Counted from the first letter of the stretch, positions 1-7,606 are shown. The stretch: 8,687 nucleotides of DNA from Candidatus Zixiibacteriota bacterium (GCA_011777135.1 JAABVY010000319.1:1-8687); one strand, 5' to 3'. The notes: generated by a model not told the origin, from the letters alone. Numbers and translations: made by a program.

Positions 1-129
1 ATCGACATTTTTCATGGGAACAAGTTTTTCTACCGGGGATAGGATTTTGAGATCGAGACTTTCCAGCAGTGGCGCCCATATAGTAAATTCACATTTATTA
101 GCGCCATCATAGTATGCGCCGATCTTCAT
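1..129 (-). CDS. treZ: Malto-oligosyltrehalose trehalohydrolase, N-terminal fragment (cut by window edge)
   Basis: Only the first 43 codons are visible, and the frame is open to base 1. The protein begins MKIGAYYDGANKCEFTIWAP and continues to SPVEKLVPMKNVD. That is the usual start of TreZ (GH13): a short N-terminal beta-sandwich of the E-set/CBM48 type with the pattern 'G..L..G.C.F.VWAP' followed by '.P....VPM'. Family knowledge: TreZ cleaves trehalose from maltooligosyltrehalose made by TreY, a cytoplasmic route from glucan to trehalose. The catalytic barrel lies outside the window, so activity cannot be judged. The ATG at 129-127 has an SD-like GGGAG (143-139) nine bases upstream, which supports this start. 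It follows glgB by 52 bases on the same strand with no convincing terminator between, so it is probably in the glgE operon. A glgB- or glgX-like GH13 protein with a similar N-terminal domain is the main alternative, but the 'VPM' pattern favours TreZ. Confidence 0.78.
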   Translation of the reverse strand, partial: MKIGAYYDGANKCEFTIWAPLLESLDLKILSPVEKLVPMKNVD

Positions 130-181
130 CCCTGAACTCTCCCTTTTTTTGTAATTTCGCACTCCTGCCGCAGACAGGTTC
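130..181 (-). other. glgB-treZ intergenic spacer with weak GC-rich palindrome
   Basis: This 52-base gap holds the treZ SD (minus-strand GGGAG, 143-139) preceded by a run of seven A (150-144). Just after the glgB stop, the minus strand reads CCTGTCTGCGGCAGG (178-164), which can pair as a 4-bp CCTG/CAGG stem with a 7-base loop. No T-run follows, so I do not call it a terminator. I see no good promoter here, and read-through from glgB into treZ is the simplest reading. Confidence 0.4.
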
Positions 182-2125
182 TTATTGCTCAAATTCCTTT
201 TTGAATACGACCACGCTCAGGGGCGGAAGATTGATCGAAAGTGAATCGTAATGGCCATGGTTTGCAATCGGCAGTGTATTGGCTCCGCCATAATTCCCCT
301 GCCCGCTTCCGCCATAAATTTCAGCATCGCTATTCAAGACTTCTTTCCAGTAGCCGCTTTCGGGCACACCCACCTTGTAATTGTCCCGCGGTACCGGAGT
401 CAAATTACAGATTACAATTATAACATCTTTTGAGCTTTTGCCAAGTCTCATGTATGAAATCACGCTCTGCTGCCAGTCGCCGAAATCGATCCATTGAAAA
501 CCTTCATTTGCAAAGTCGAGTTCAAAAAGTGTCGGCTCATTCCTATAAAAGTTGTTCAAATCTCGAACCCAGTTCTGCATGCCCCTATGCAATGGATACT
601 CCGTCAAATGCCAATCAAGGCTTGTATCATGATTCCATTCATTCCACTGCCCGAACTCAGCCCCCATAAAGATCAGCTTCTTTCCCGGATGAGTGAACAT
701 ATATCCAAACAGAGCACGTAAGTTAGCGAATTTCTGCCAGTCGTCTCCGGGCATCTTGTTCAAAAGTGAACCTTTGCCGTGTACAACCTCATCATGGGAT
801 AATGGCAGCACGAAGTTTTCGAAAAATGAATACCAGATGCTGAACGAAAGCTGATTATGATGATATTTTCGATGTACCGGTTCTTTGGAAAAATAGTCAA
901 GAGTGTCATGCATCCAGCCCATATTCCATTTCATGCCAAAGCCAAGGCCGCCCAGGTAAGTGGGACGGGAGACCATCGGCCAGGCGGTCGATTCCTCGGC
1001 TATGGTCTGAACATCAGGATATTCTCTGTACACCATTTCATTGAACTGCCGGAGGAAATTGATCGCTTCGATATTCTCACGTCCACCGTATTCGTTGGGT
1101 ATCCACTCTCCTTCTTTACGGGAATAGTCCAGATAGAGCATGGACGCCACCGCATCCACCCTGAATCCGTCTATATGATACTGATCCAGCCAAAACATCG
1201 CGCTGGATAGCAGGAAATTCCTGACCTCGCTGCGGCCATAATTGTATATATAGCTTTGCCAGTCAGGGTGAAAGCCTTTGCGTGGGTCTTCATGCTCAAA
1301 TAAATGCGTGCCGTCAAAATAAACCAGTCCGTGGTTGTCGGACGGAAAGTGTGAGGGCACCCAGTCCAGAATTACTCCGATGTCATGGCTATGCAGATAG
1401 TCCACAAAATACATGAAATCCTGTGGGCTGCCGAAACGGCTGGTAGGCGAAAAATATCCGGCAGTCTGATAGCCCCATGATCCGTAAAATGGATGCTCCA
1501 TAATGGGCAGAAGTTCCACATGTGTGAAGCCCATCTCTTTTACATATTCGGCCAGTTCATGGACAATTTCACGGTAATTCAAGTAGCGGTTATTTTCCTC
1601 GGCCTTACGGCGCCATGATCCCAGGTGCACCTCATAAATGGAAATCGGGCCGTCAAGTTTGCTGCGATCACCTCTGGTTCTCATCCATCCTTCATCATGC
1701 CATTTGTATTCAAGGTCCCAGACCTGAGAGGCAGTCTTTGGCGAGAGTTCCCATGAGATCGCAAAGGGATCGCCTTTATCGACCTCGTAATTATTGTATT
1801 TTGATTTTATATGAAATTTATACAATTGGCCTTTTCGGGCATCCGGAACAAATCCTTCCCATATCCCGGAGCCATCCCATCTGACCGCCAGAGGATGTGA
1901 TAATGGATTCCAGTCATTGAAATCGCCCATCACAGTCACTTCCTGCGCATTGGGAGCAAATACTGAAAATAGCGTACCCTCCTCGCCATCAACTTCAATT
2001 CTGTGGGCCCCCAACTTTTCATATATCCTGTAATGGTTTCCCTGCCTGAAAAGATAAACATCATATTCACTTAAAAGGCTGGGGCCATGTATAACATTCG
2101 ATTTTTTATCTACATGTTCAGCCAT
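182..2125 (-). CDS. glgB: 1,4-alpha-glucan branching enzyme
   Basis: A 647-residue cytoplasmic GH13 enzyme that cuts alpha-1,4 chains and re-attaches them as alpha-1,6 branches, here on glucan extended by GlgE. A CBM48/E-set domain occupies about residues 37-115 (FAPNAQEV, GDFNDWNP). The catalytic barrel follows, with the substrate-binding stretch HPFYGSWGYQTAGYFSPTSR (211-230). The GH13 residues are all visible: nucleophile D324 in GFRVDAVASM, acid/base E377 in TIAEEST, and D445 in LSHDEVVHGKGSL. The C-terminal beta domain (about 540-645) contains the GNYGGAN motif (610-616). The protein is shorter than the E. coli enzyme (about 730 residues) because the extra N-terminal N1 module is absent, as in many bacterial GlgBs. 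The ATG at 2125-2123 has SD AGAGGAG (2139-2133) with 7-base spacing. It lies 32 bases after the treS-pep2 stop, so co-transcription is likely. Confidence 0.96.
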   Translation of the reverse strand: MAEHVDKKSNVIHGPSLLSEYDVYLFRQGNHYRIYEKLGAHRIEVDGEEGTLFSVFAPNAQEVTVMGDFNDWNPLSHPLAVRWDGSGIWEGFVPDARKGQLYKFHIKSKYNNYEVDKGDPFAISWELSPKTASQVWDLEYKWHDEGWMRTRGDRSKLDGPISIYEVHLGSWRRKAEENNRYLNYREIVHELAEYVKEMGFTHVELLPIMEHPFYGSWGYQTAGYFSPTSRFGSPQDFMYFVDYLHSHDIGVILDWVPSHFPSDNHGLVYFDGTHLFEHEDPRKGFHPDWQSYIYNYGRSEVRNFLLSSAMFWLDQYHIDGFRVDAVASMLYLDYSRKEGEWIPNEYGGRENIEAINFLRQFNEMVYREYPDVQTIAEESTAWPMVSRPTYLGGLGFGMKWNMGWMHDTLDYFSKEPVHRKYHHNQLSFSIWYSFFENFVLPLSHDEVVHGKGSLLNKMPGDDWQKFANLRALFGYMFTHPGKKLIFMGAEFGQWNEWNHDTSLDWHLTEYPLHRGMQNWVRDLNNFYRNEPTLFELDFANEGFQWIDFGDWQQSVISYMRLGKSSKDVIIVICNLTPVPRDNYKVGVPESGYWKEVLNSDAEIYGGSGQGNYGGANTLPIANHGHYDSLSINLPPLSVVVFKKEFEQ

Positions 2126-2132
2126 ACAAATT

Positions 2133-2139
2133 CTCCTCT
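2133..2139 (-). promoter_or_regulatory. Ribosome binding site of glgB
   Basis: The minus strand reads AGAGGAG seven bases before the ATG at 2125. It is the longest SD match in the window, which suggests efficient independent initiation on glgB after the treS-pep2 stop. Confidence 0.75.
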
Positions 2140-2157
2140 TCCAATGATATCATAAAA

Positions 2158-5100
2158 TTAAGTAACTAACAGATATTCAATGCCTCGGATTGGAATTGTT
2201 ATCCAATCAGGCCTGTGATTGAGCTCGTAGCCGAGCTCATAAATACCCTTTTCAAGTAGAAAAGTCTGCAATAAAGTTTCCAATTCATCATTTTCCCGCG
2301 GGATTATTTTCGATTCTCCAACCGTCTCCATATAAGCCGCAAAGAATGCCCCTGAAACATAAAGATACCAGGGTTCTATCCATGACTCCAGAAGGTTCAT
2401 CTGTCCGGCATGCAATTTCGGCCTGGTCATGAAGTATGAGTAAGCCACATAGTGAATCGAGCGAATCATCCCGGCTACATCTTTCAACGGTGAATGTTTC
2501 AGTCTGCGTTCACTGATAGCCCTGGCAGGTTCGCCTTCGAAATCGAGGATTACAAAATCCTTGCCGGTATTGAGGACCTGTCCCAGGTGGTAATCTCCAT
2601 GTATTCTGGTTCTTTTTGCCGACATTTTCTTGCGCAGAATGCGTTTCATACGTTTCAATATCTCATCCTCCGATTTGCGGATCATCTCGGCCTGACCCCG
2701 CACCTCATCGGGAACCTGCTTTATATTTTTATCGAGCAATTTGAGAGTTCTCCTGACCAGGCTCTGCATGGACTGATATAGGGCCCTCTGATACAAAGTA
2801 GAAAAACTCTCCGGTTTGAAATCCTTATCATCCGGATCTCCCATTAAAGCCAGATGCATCTCACCTGTGCGTCTACCAAGTATCGACATCATTTCCAGAA
2901 AGAGGCCGCCGATTAGCTCACGCATGATATTTGGAATGTTATCTTCACTGACCCTGGTAAAGGCCGGATACTCCTCCATGAGCTCATACGCTGGCTTACC
3001 TTTGGCCAATGACCGATCAAAATATTTGGAAACAACATCAGAAGCATATCCCCATGCATCTCCTGAATTTTCAATAAACTCCTGAGCCATGGCCATGATA
3101 TAATTATCGCCATTTTTATCTATATATTCAATCGATCCGGTATAGGCCGGTATATTGTCAAACTTAGCTTTCTCCGTCAGGTAGCGCGTTATTTCGTAAT
3201 CGGGATTCATTCCTCCCTGCATGTGACGATAGAGTTTCAAAACAATTTTATCATCATACACGATTGAGCTGTTGCTCTGTTCAGCCTTCATTGGCCATGA
3301 TTCAAGCTCCACACCTGTATCGGCAAGGATCCTTCTCAATTTCCTTCCGGGCCGTCCAATGAAATCGGAATTTCTACCCTTAATCTTCTTCCTTCTCCAG
3401 ATCGAGGTCAGGAGTGTCCTATGGAAACTCTCATCATACACCGCATCATAGACTATTCCTTCTTCACCCTCTGCTCTCAGCCGCACTACCAGACTCTGGG
3501 GATAATCCTCTGTCAACTGCTCTGCTTCCTTTTCAGTGGCATAGGATAACGGCAGCACAAATAGATCATGACTGCTGTCGGTGTAGGTTACACGGATGAT
3601 CAGGACAACTGACGAAGCCGGGGTAAGGGCTGTGAAAGCCTCTTCTTCGATCTTAACCCGACGTATATTCTTAGTCTTGGCGCCAAACCAGCGCGCTTTC
3701 CTAACATATTTAGGAAGTATCGCTTTTTCAAATCTTTCACGTTGACGGCCCCGGATAAGATTCAACCACTCTCCCCGGACACTGATAACCAGATCGCCAT
3801 CAAATTCAATTTCTTTCTCAAACTCCGATTCAGGATGCATCAGGAACCAGTAATGGTTGTGCGGTCCCAAAGTGAGCACATATTCATCCTGCTTGATTGC
3901 AGGGAAAAGATTCTGGCTGAAAGCCTCTTCCGGAATACAGCCTTCATATTCTGAAAGATCCAGATTGACTACCTGCGAAAAGCGCGACAAGTTTACAATT
4001 ACGATTATTGTCTCATCCTCGAATTTTCTGGCAAAAGAAAGCACCTTGGGATTATCGGAGGAAATTAACTCAAAGCTGCCGCGACTGAAGGCCCTGTATT
4101 GCTTGCGCATTGCTATCACCCGTCTCATCCACCACAAGAGCGATGAGAGATTGCGCTCCTGGTTCTCAACATTAAGTGTCTCGTAGTGGTGTTCCGGATC
4201 AATTATCACCGGCAGAAACAGTTTCTGGGGATTGGCTTTGGAAAATCCGGCATTCCTGTCCGGGCTCCACTGCATCGGTGTACGCACACCATTGCGGTCA
4301 CCCAGATAATAATTATCGCCCATCGAAATCTCGTCCCCGTAATATATGACGGGTGTTCCGGGCATAGACAGGAGCAGGATATTCATCAATTCGATTTTCC
4401 TGCGGTTATTTCCAAGAAGCGGGGCCAGACGCCTTCGTATTCCCAGGTTAATTTTTGTGCGCGGATCGCGGGCATAGACTCGATACATGTAATCCCGTTC
4501 TTCATCAGTTACCATCTCCAGTGTCAGCTCGTCATGATTCCTCAGAAACATCGCCCACTGGCAGTTTTCCGGAATATCCGGGGTCTCTTTCAAAATATCG
4601 GTGATCGGGAAACTGTCTTCCATCTGGATGGCCATAAACATTCTCGGCATTACCGGAAAATGGAAGGCCATGTTGCATTCATCTCCATCGCCGAAATAAG
4701 CGGCGGCATCCTCCGGCCACTGGTTGGCCTCTGCCAGAAGCATTTTGTCTTCGAATTTCCTGTCTACATGCGCCCGCAGTTCTTTTAGAAATTCATGCGT
4801 CTCCGGCAGGTTCTCGCAGTTTGTATCCTCGCGTTCATAAAGGTACGGAACCGCATCCAAACGCACACCGTCTACACCCATTTTAAACCAGAAATCCATT
4901 ACACGAAACAACTCTTTCCTGACATTGGGATTGTCAAAATTGAGATCAGGCTGATGGGAATAGAAACGATGCCAGTAGTATGCATTCGCGGTCGAATCCC
5001 AGGACCAATTCGAGGACTCAAAATCCTGAAATATTATGCGCGCATCAGGATATTTATCGGGGGAATCGTTCCAGACATATATATCACGTGTCTTTGTACC

Positions 5101-5487
5101 CGGCCGCGAACGGCGGGCACGCTGGAACCACTTGTGATCGCTGGAGGTATGGTTTAAAACCAGCTCGGTTATTACACGAATGCCGCGGGCATGCGCTTCG
5201 CGCAGAAACTCCCTGAAATCCTTCAGTGTGCCATAATCCGGATTAACATTAAAATAGTCGGCGATGTCATACCCATCATCCTTCTGTGGTGATGGATAAA
5301 ACGGCAAAAGCCATAATGCCGTAACTCCCAGGCTCTCCAGGTAACCGAGTTTACTGGTCAGCCCTCTAAAATCTCCGATCCCATCACCATTGCTGTCGGC
5401 AAATGACTTCACATGAAGCTGGTAAATTATTGCATCTTTATACCACAGAGGATCTTTTTCCAGATTGGATTCTTTTTTTCTGGGCAA
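2158..5487 (-). CDS. treS: Trehalose synthase-maltokinase fusion (TreS-Pep2)
   Basis: A 1109-residue bifunctional enzyme. Residues about 10-555 are TreS (GH13_16), which interconverts trehalose and maltose. Visible motifs are DSNGDGIGDF (31-40), TELVLNHTSSDHKWF (107-121), nucleophile D211 in GVRLDAVPY, acid/base E253 in LLAEANQWPED, and D319 in LRNHDELTLE. Residues about 580-1109 are maltokinase, which makes maltose-1-phosphate from maltose and ATP. Its N-terminal cap has KARWFGAKTKNIRRV (597-611). The ATP-binding lobe has the conserved lysine of IVLKLYRHMQGGMNPDYEI (K751). The kinase core has HGDYHLGQVL (963-972, catalytic D965) and metal-binding LDFEGEP (D982). In mycobacteria the two activities are separate proteins that form a complex; fused forms are common elsewhere. 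The start is TTG at 5487-5485 with SD AGGAG (5500-5496), eight bases upstream and overlapping the glgE stop. Both halves are full length with intact key residues. Confidence 0.96.
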   Translation of the reverse strand: MPRKKESNLEKDPLWYKDAIIYQLHVKSFADSNGDGIGDFRGLTSKLGYLESLGVTALWLLPFYPSPQKDDGYDIADYFNVNPDYGTLKDFREFLREAHARGIRVITELVLNHTSSDHKWFQRARRSRPGTKTRDIYVWNDSPDKYPDARIIFQDFESSNWSWDSTANAYYWHRFYSHQPDLNFDNPNVRKELFRVMDFWFKMGVDGVRLDAVPYLYEREDTNCENLPETHEFLKELRAHVDRKFEDKMLLAEANQWPEDAAAYFGDGDECNMAFHFPVMPRMFMAIQMEDSFPITDILKETPDIPENCQWAMFLRNHDELTLEMVTDEERDYMYRVYARDPRTKINLGIRRRLAPLLGNNRRKIELMNILLLSMPGTPVIYYGDEISMGDNYYLGDRNGVRTPMQWSPDRNAGFSKANPQKLFLPVIIDPEHHYETLNVENQERNLSSLLWWMRRVIAMRKQYRAFSRGSFELISSDNPKVLSFARKFEDETIIVIVNLSRFSQVVNLDLSEYEGCIPEEAFSQNLFPAIKQDEYVLTLGPHNHYWFLMHPESEFEKEIEFDGDLVISVRGEWLNLIRGRQRERFEKAILPKYVRKARWFGAKTKNIRRVKIEEEAFTALTPASSVVLIIRVTYTDSSHDLFVLPLSYATEKEAEQLTEDYPQSLVVRLRAEGEEGIVYDAVYDESFHRTLLTSIWRRKKIKGRNSDFIGRPGRKLRRILADTGVELESWPMKAEQSNSSIVYDDKIVLKLYRHMQGGMNPDYEITRYLTEKAKFDNIPAYTGSIEYIDKNGDNYIMAMAQEFIENSGDAWGYASDVVSKYFDRSLAKGKPAYELMEEYPAFTRVSEDNIPNIMRELIGGLFLEMMSILGRRTGEMHLALMGDPDDKDFKPESFSTLYQRALYQSMQSLVRRTLKLLDKNIKQVPDEVRGQAEMIRKSEDEILKRMKRILRKKMSAKRTRIHGDYHLGQVLNTGKDFVILDFEGEPARAISERRLKHSPLKDVAGMIRSIHYVAYSYFMTRPKLHAGQMNLLESWIEPWYLYVSGAFFAAYMETVGESKIIPRENDELETLLQTFLLEKGIYELGYELNHRPDWITIPIRGIEYLLVT

Positions 5488-5495
5488 ATGACTTT

Positions 5496-5500
5496 CTCCT
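5496..5500 (-). promoter_or_regulatory. Ribosome binding site of treS-pep2, overlapping glgE stop
   Basis: The minus strand reads ATGTAGGAGAAAGTCATTTG. The final Met codon of glgE, its TAG stop (5501-5499) and the AGGAG SD (5500-5496) share bases, and the TTG start at 5487 follows after eight bases. The spacing decides in favour of TTG as the start, since no ATG lies in frame nearby. The arrangement suggests translational coupling: ribosomes ending glgE sit on the SD of treS-pep2. Confidence 0.8.
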
Positions 5501-7481
5501 ACATGTAATAGTCGAAATCGCTTTCGCGTCTCAATTTTCTATGTACTTTAAAAATGTGACCCGGCATGCTGTGCGGATTGATTTCGATATAATTCCGGCG
5601 TCCCTGCCAGACATATTTATCCTTCGCTATCAGATCGTGCACAAGGAATGTCTGCGACTCGGAAATGCCCCATTCATCCAGGGGAAGTTCAAGCCAGCCG
5701 CTGTGCTTATGGTAGGGACTCAGGTTGACAATGACTATTATTGTATCAGTATCGCCATCCGCGCTTTTTTCAAAGGCCAGCAGATATTCATTATCAACAG
5801 GCAGGAACCTGATATTTCTGGTTGCCTGCAGGGCCGGATTATCCTTTCTGATCTTATTTATAATTCCGATCAATTCCCTGAGATTTCCTTTAACTTTATA
5901 ATTCCAGTTTTTGATCTCATACTTTTCCGAATCGAGATATTCTTCTCTGCCCGGGAGTGCCTCATTTACGAGTAATTCGAATGCAGGGCCGTAAATCCCG
6001 TAATTTGATGACAGTGTCGCTGCCAGAATCAGCTTTATTATAAATGCCGGGCGTCCCCCATACTGAAGGTACTCAGGCAGTATATCCGGAGTATTGGGCC
6101 AGAAATTGGGTCGCAGAAATTCAGCCACTTCAGTTTTAGTCAATTCATTCATATAATGCAGGATTTCATGCTTGCTGTTGCGCCAGGTAAAATATGTATA
6201 CGATTGAGTAAAGCCCGCTTTGGCCAGGCGGTACATCAACTTTGGTCTTGTAAACGCTTCGGACAAAAAGATAATATCGGGATATTCGGTCTTGATCTCT
6301 AGAATCACCCATTCCCAGAAGGCCAGTGATTTGGTGTGGGGATTATCCACCCGGAAGATACGAATTCCCTTGTCGATCCAGTACGCGATAACATCCTTGA
6401 GTTCTTTCCAGAGTTCCTCCCAGTTCTCGGTTTCGAAATTTATCGGTACTATATCCTCATATTTCTTGGGTGGATTTTCTGCAAACTGTATACTTCCGTC
6501 CGGCCTTCTCTTGAACCATTCAGGATGTTCTTTAAGATATGGGTGATCGGGCGAGCACTGAAAAGCGATATCCATGGCAATCTCCATGCCATGCTCCCCA
6601 GCAGTTTTAATCAGCTCCTTAAAGTCTTCAAGGGTTCCAAGCTCTGGATGTATTGCCATATGTCCGCCCTCTTTTGAACCAATTGCCCAGGGCGAACCCG
6701 GATCACCTTTTTTGGATTTTGGATTGTTATTCTTGCCTTTCCTATTGGTCCTTCCAATCGGATGAATAGGCGGCAAATATAAAACATCAAAGCCCATCCC
6801 GGCAATTTCAGGAATCTTCTGCTGACAATACTTGAATGTGCCATGTTTTTTTGAATCATCAGCGGTCGAACGCGGAAACATCTCGTACCAGGTACTGAAA
6901 AGAGCTTTGGGACGATCCACCACGATCTTCATAGTCTTGCTATAGATTGTTGCCCTGTTGTGATCGGGATATTTATCCGTAAGCTCTCTAATCTCCTCGC
7001 TCAAAGCCAGGCCTATCGCTTCTGACTTATCTTCTCCCTCTAGAACAGATATGAATTTCTCAAATTTTTTTTTATCAGCTTTTTTGGCACGTTCATTGAT
7101 TTCTTTTAAGAGATTTACACCAACCATCAAATCAACATCGATATTCTGGCCGTCATCATATTTCTTAAACAGGTCCTTCTGCCAGGTCCTGAAATGATCG
7201 ATCCAACCCTGGACGGTGAATTCATATTCGCTAATCTCATTGATCACGAATTCCGCCTGCCAGCGGTCATTGACCAGTGGCTGCATAGCGACCTGATTCC
7301 ATTTTCGTGCGCCGGTTTTCCGATACAAAAGCGATGCTAAGACCTGATCATGGCCATCGGAGAAAACGTCAGCCTGAACCTGAACCTTCTCTCCCACAAC
7401 TCTCTTGGCCGGAAAACGGCCGCAATTTATTTGCGGGGTAATATTCTCTATTACCACCCTTTTTCTTCCATCTACTATCAT
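5499..7481 (-). CDS. glgE: Alpha-1,4-glucan:maltose-1-phosphate maltosyltransferase
   Basis: A 660-residue GH13_3 enzyme that transfers maltosyl units from maltose-1-phosphate to the non-reducing end of alpha-1,4-glucan and releases phosphate. The N-terminal domain shows the family signature GRKRVVIENITPQINCGRFP with AKRVVGE (5-31), a beta-sandwich to about 115 and a helical insertion (about 120-175). The barrel carries FDVLYLPPIHPIG (231-243), nucleophile D379 in FRVDNPHTKS, acid/base E408 in FLSEAFTRPKLM and D466 in NTPDILPEYLQ. The D-to-E spacing of 29 residues equals that of the characterised Streptomyces enzyme (D394/E423). The C-terminal beta domain contains IIVIVNLSPY (581-590). The ATG at 7481 is the first possible start: a TAA lies in frame two codons upstream, and the signature begins at residue 5. 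No clear SD precedes it. A GTG at codon 9, after GGAAG, is a less likely alternative because it would trim the conserved N-terminus. It is the first gene of the operon, after a terminator. Confidence 0.97.
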   Translation of the reverse strand: MIVDGRKRVVIENITPQINCGRFPAKRVVGEKVQVQADVFSDGHDQVLASLLYRKTGARKWNQVAMQPLVNDRWQAEFVINEISEYEFTVQGWIDHFRTWQKDLFKKYDDGQNIDVDLMVGVNLLKEINERAKKADKKKFEKFISVLEGEDKSEAIGLALSEEIRELTDKYPDHNRATIYSKTMKIVVDRPKALFSTWYEMFPRSTADDSKKHGTFKYCQQKIPEIAGMGFDVLYLPPIHPIGRTNRKGKNNNPKSKKGDPGSPWAIGSKEGGHMAIHPELGTLEDFKELIKTAGEHGMEIAMDIAFQCSPDHPYLKEHPEWFKRRPDGSIQFAENPPKKYEDIVPINFETENWEELWKELKDVIAYWIDKGIRIFRVDNPHTKSLAFWEWVILEIKTEYPDIIFLSEAFTRPKLMYRLAKAGFTQSYTYFTWRNSKHEILHYMNELTKTEVAEFLRPNFWPNTPDILPEYLQYGGRPAFIIKLILAATLSSNYGIYGPAFELLVNEALPGREEYLDSEKYEIKNWNYKVKGNLRELIGIINKIRKDNPALQATRNIRFLPVDNEYLLAFEKSADGDTDTIIVIVNLSPYHKHSGWLELPLDEWGISESQTFLVHDLIAKDKYVWQGRRNYIEINPHSMPGHIFKVHRKLRRESDFDYYM

Positions 7482-7544
7482 ACATTAACTAACAACATAC
7501 ATATCAAGGATTTGTTCGGAATTTTGTAAATATTCAAAATCTGC
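7482..7544 (-). promoter_or_regulatory. AT-rich leader and presumed promoter region of the glgE operon
   Basis: This is the only space between the pmbA terminator and glgE, so it probably holds the operon promoter. Read on the minus strand, the best -35 candidate is TTTACA (7530-7525, 5 of 6 to the sigma-70 consensus). The only -10 candidate at about 18 bases is a poor TGATAT (7506-7501). No SD is visible before the glgE ATG. An inverted repeat, ATTTTG-N8-CAAAAT (7521-7540), overlaps the -35 candidate. The position is well supported by context, but the exact promoter elements are not. Confidence 0.35.
7521..7540. repeat. Inverted repeat ATTTTG-N8-CAAAAT, possible operator
   Basis: Two perfect 6-bp arms (7521-7526 and 7535-7540) are separated by 8 bases and overlap the putative -35 of the glgE operon. 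The size and position would suit a dimeric regulator. In AT-rich DNA such a repeat can arise by chance, and I do not recognise it as the site of a particular regulator family. Confidence 0.25.
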
Positions 7545-7579
7545 AAAAAAGCCGGACTTTCAATCTTGAAAATCCGGCT
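7545..7579 (-). terminator. Rho-independent terminator after pmbA
   Basis: On the minus strand AGCCGGATTTTCAA (7579-7566) pairs with TTGAAAGTCCGGCT (7563-7550) over 14 positions with a single T-G wobble. The two arms are only two bases apart, so the innermost pairs will open to form the loop. A run of six T (7550-7545) follows directly. It starts 27 bases after the pmbA stop. There is no T-run on the other side, so it acts only on minus-strand transcription. It separates pmbA from the glgE operon. Confidence 0.92.
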
Positions 7580-7606
7580 GGATTGAATTGGAGGTGGGCA
7601 TATATG

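Noticed and set aside
164..178. Terminator between glgB and treZ
   Set aside because: The stem is only four base pairs with no T-run directly after it on the minus strand, so it does not qualify as an intrinsic terminator.
2913..3113. Second minus-strand open frame inside the maltokinase part
   Set aside because: It is in a different frame from the intact maltokinase, which reads through without interruption, so there is no sign of a frameshift. The short translation has no family features.
4186..4788. Long plus-strand open frame of 200 codons antisense to treS-pep2
   Set aside because: It lies wholly within a minus-strand gene with intact catalytic motifs and its translation shows no recognisable domain. 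It is best explained as an antisense shadow of a constrained coding sequence.
5403..5975. Plus-strand open frame of 190 codons across the glgE/treS-pep2 junction
   Set aside because: It is antisense to two well-supported genes and has no recognisable domain. It would oppose a tightly coupled operon.
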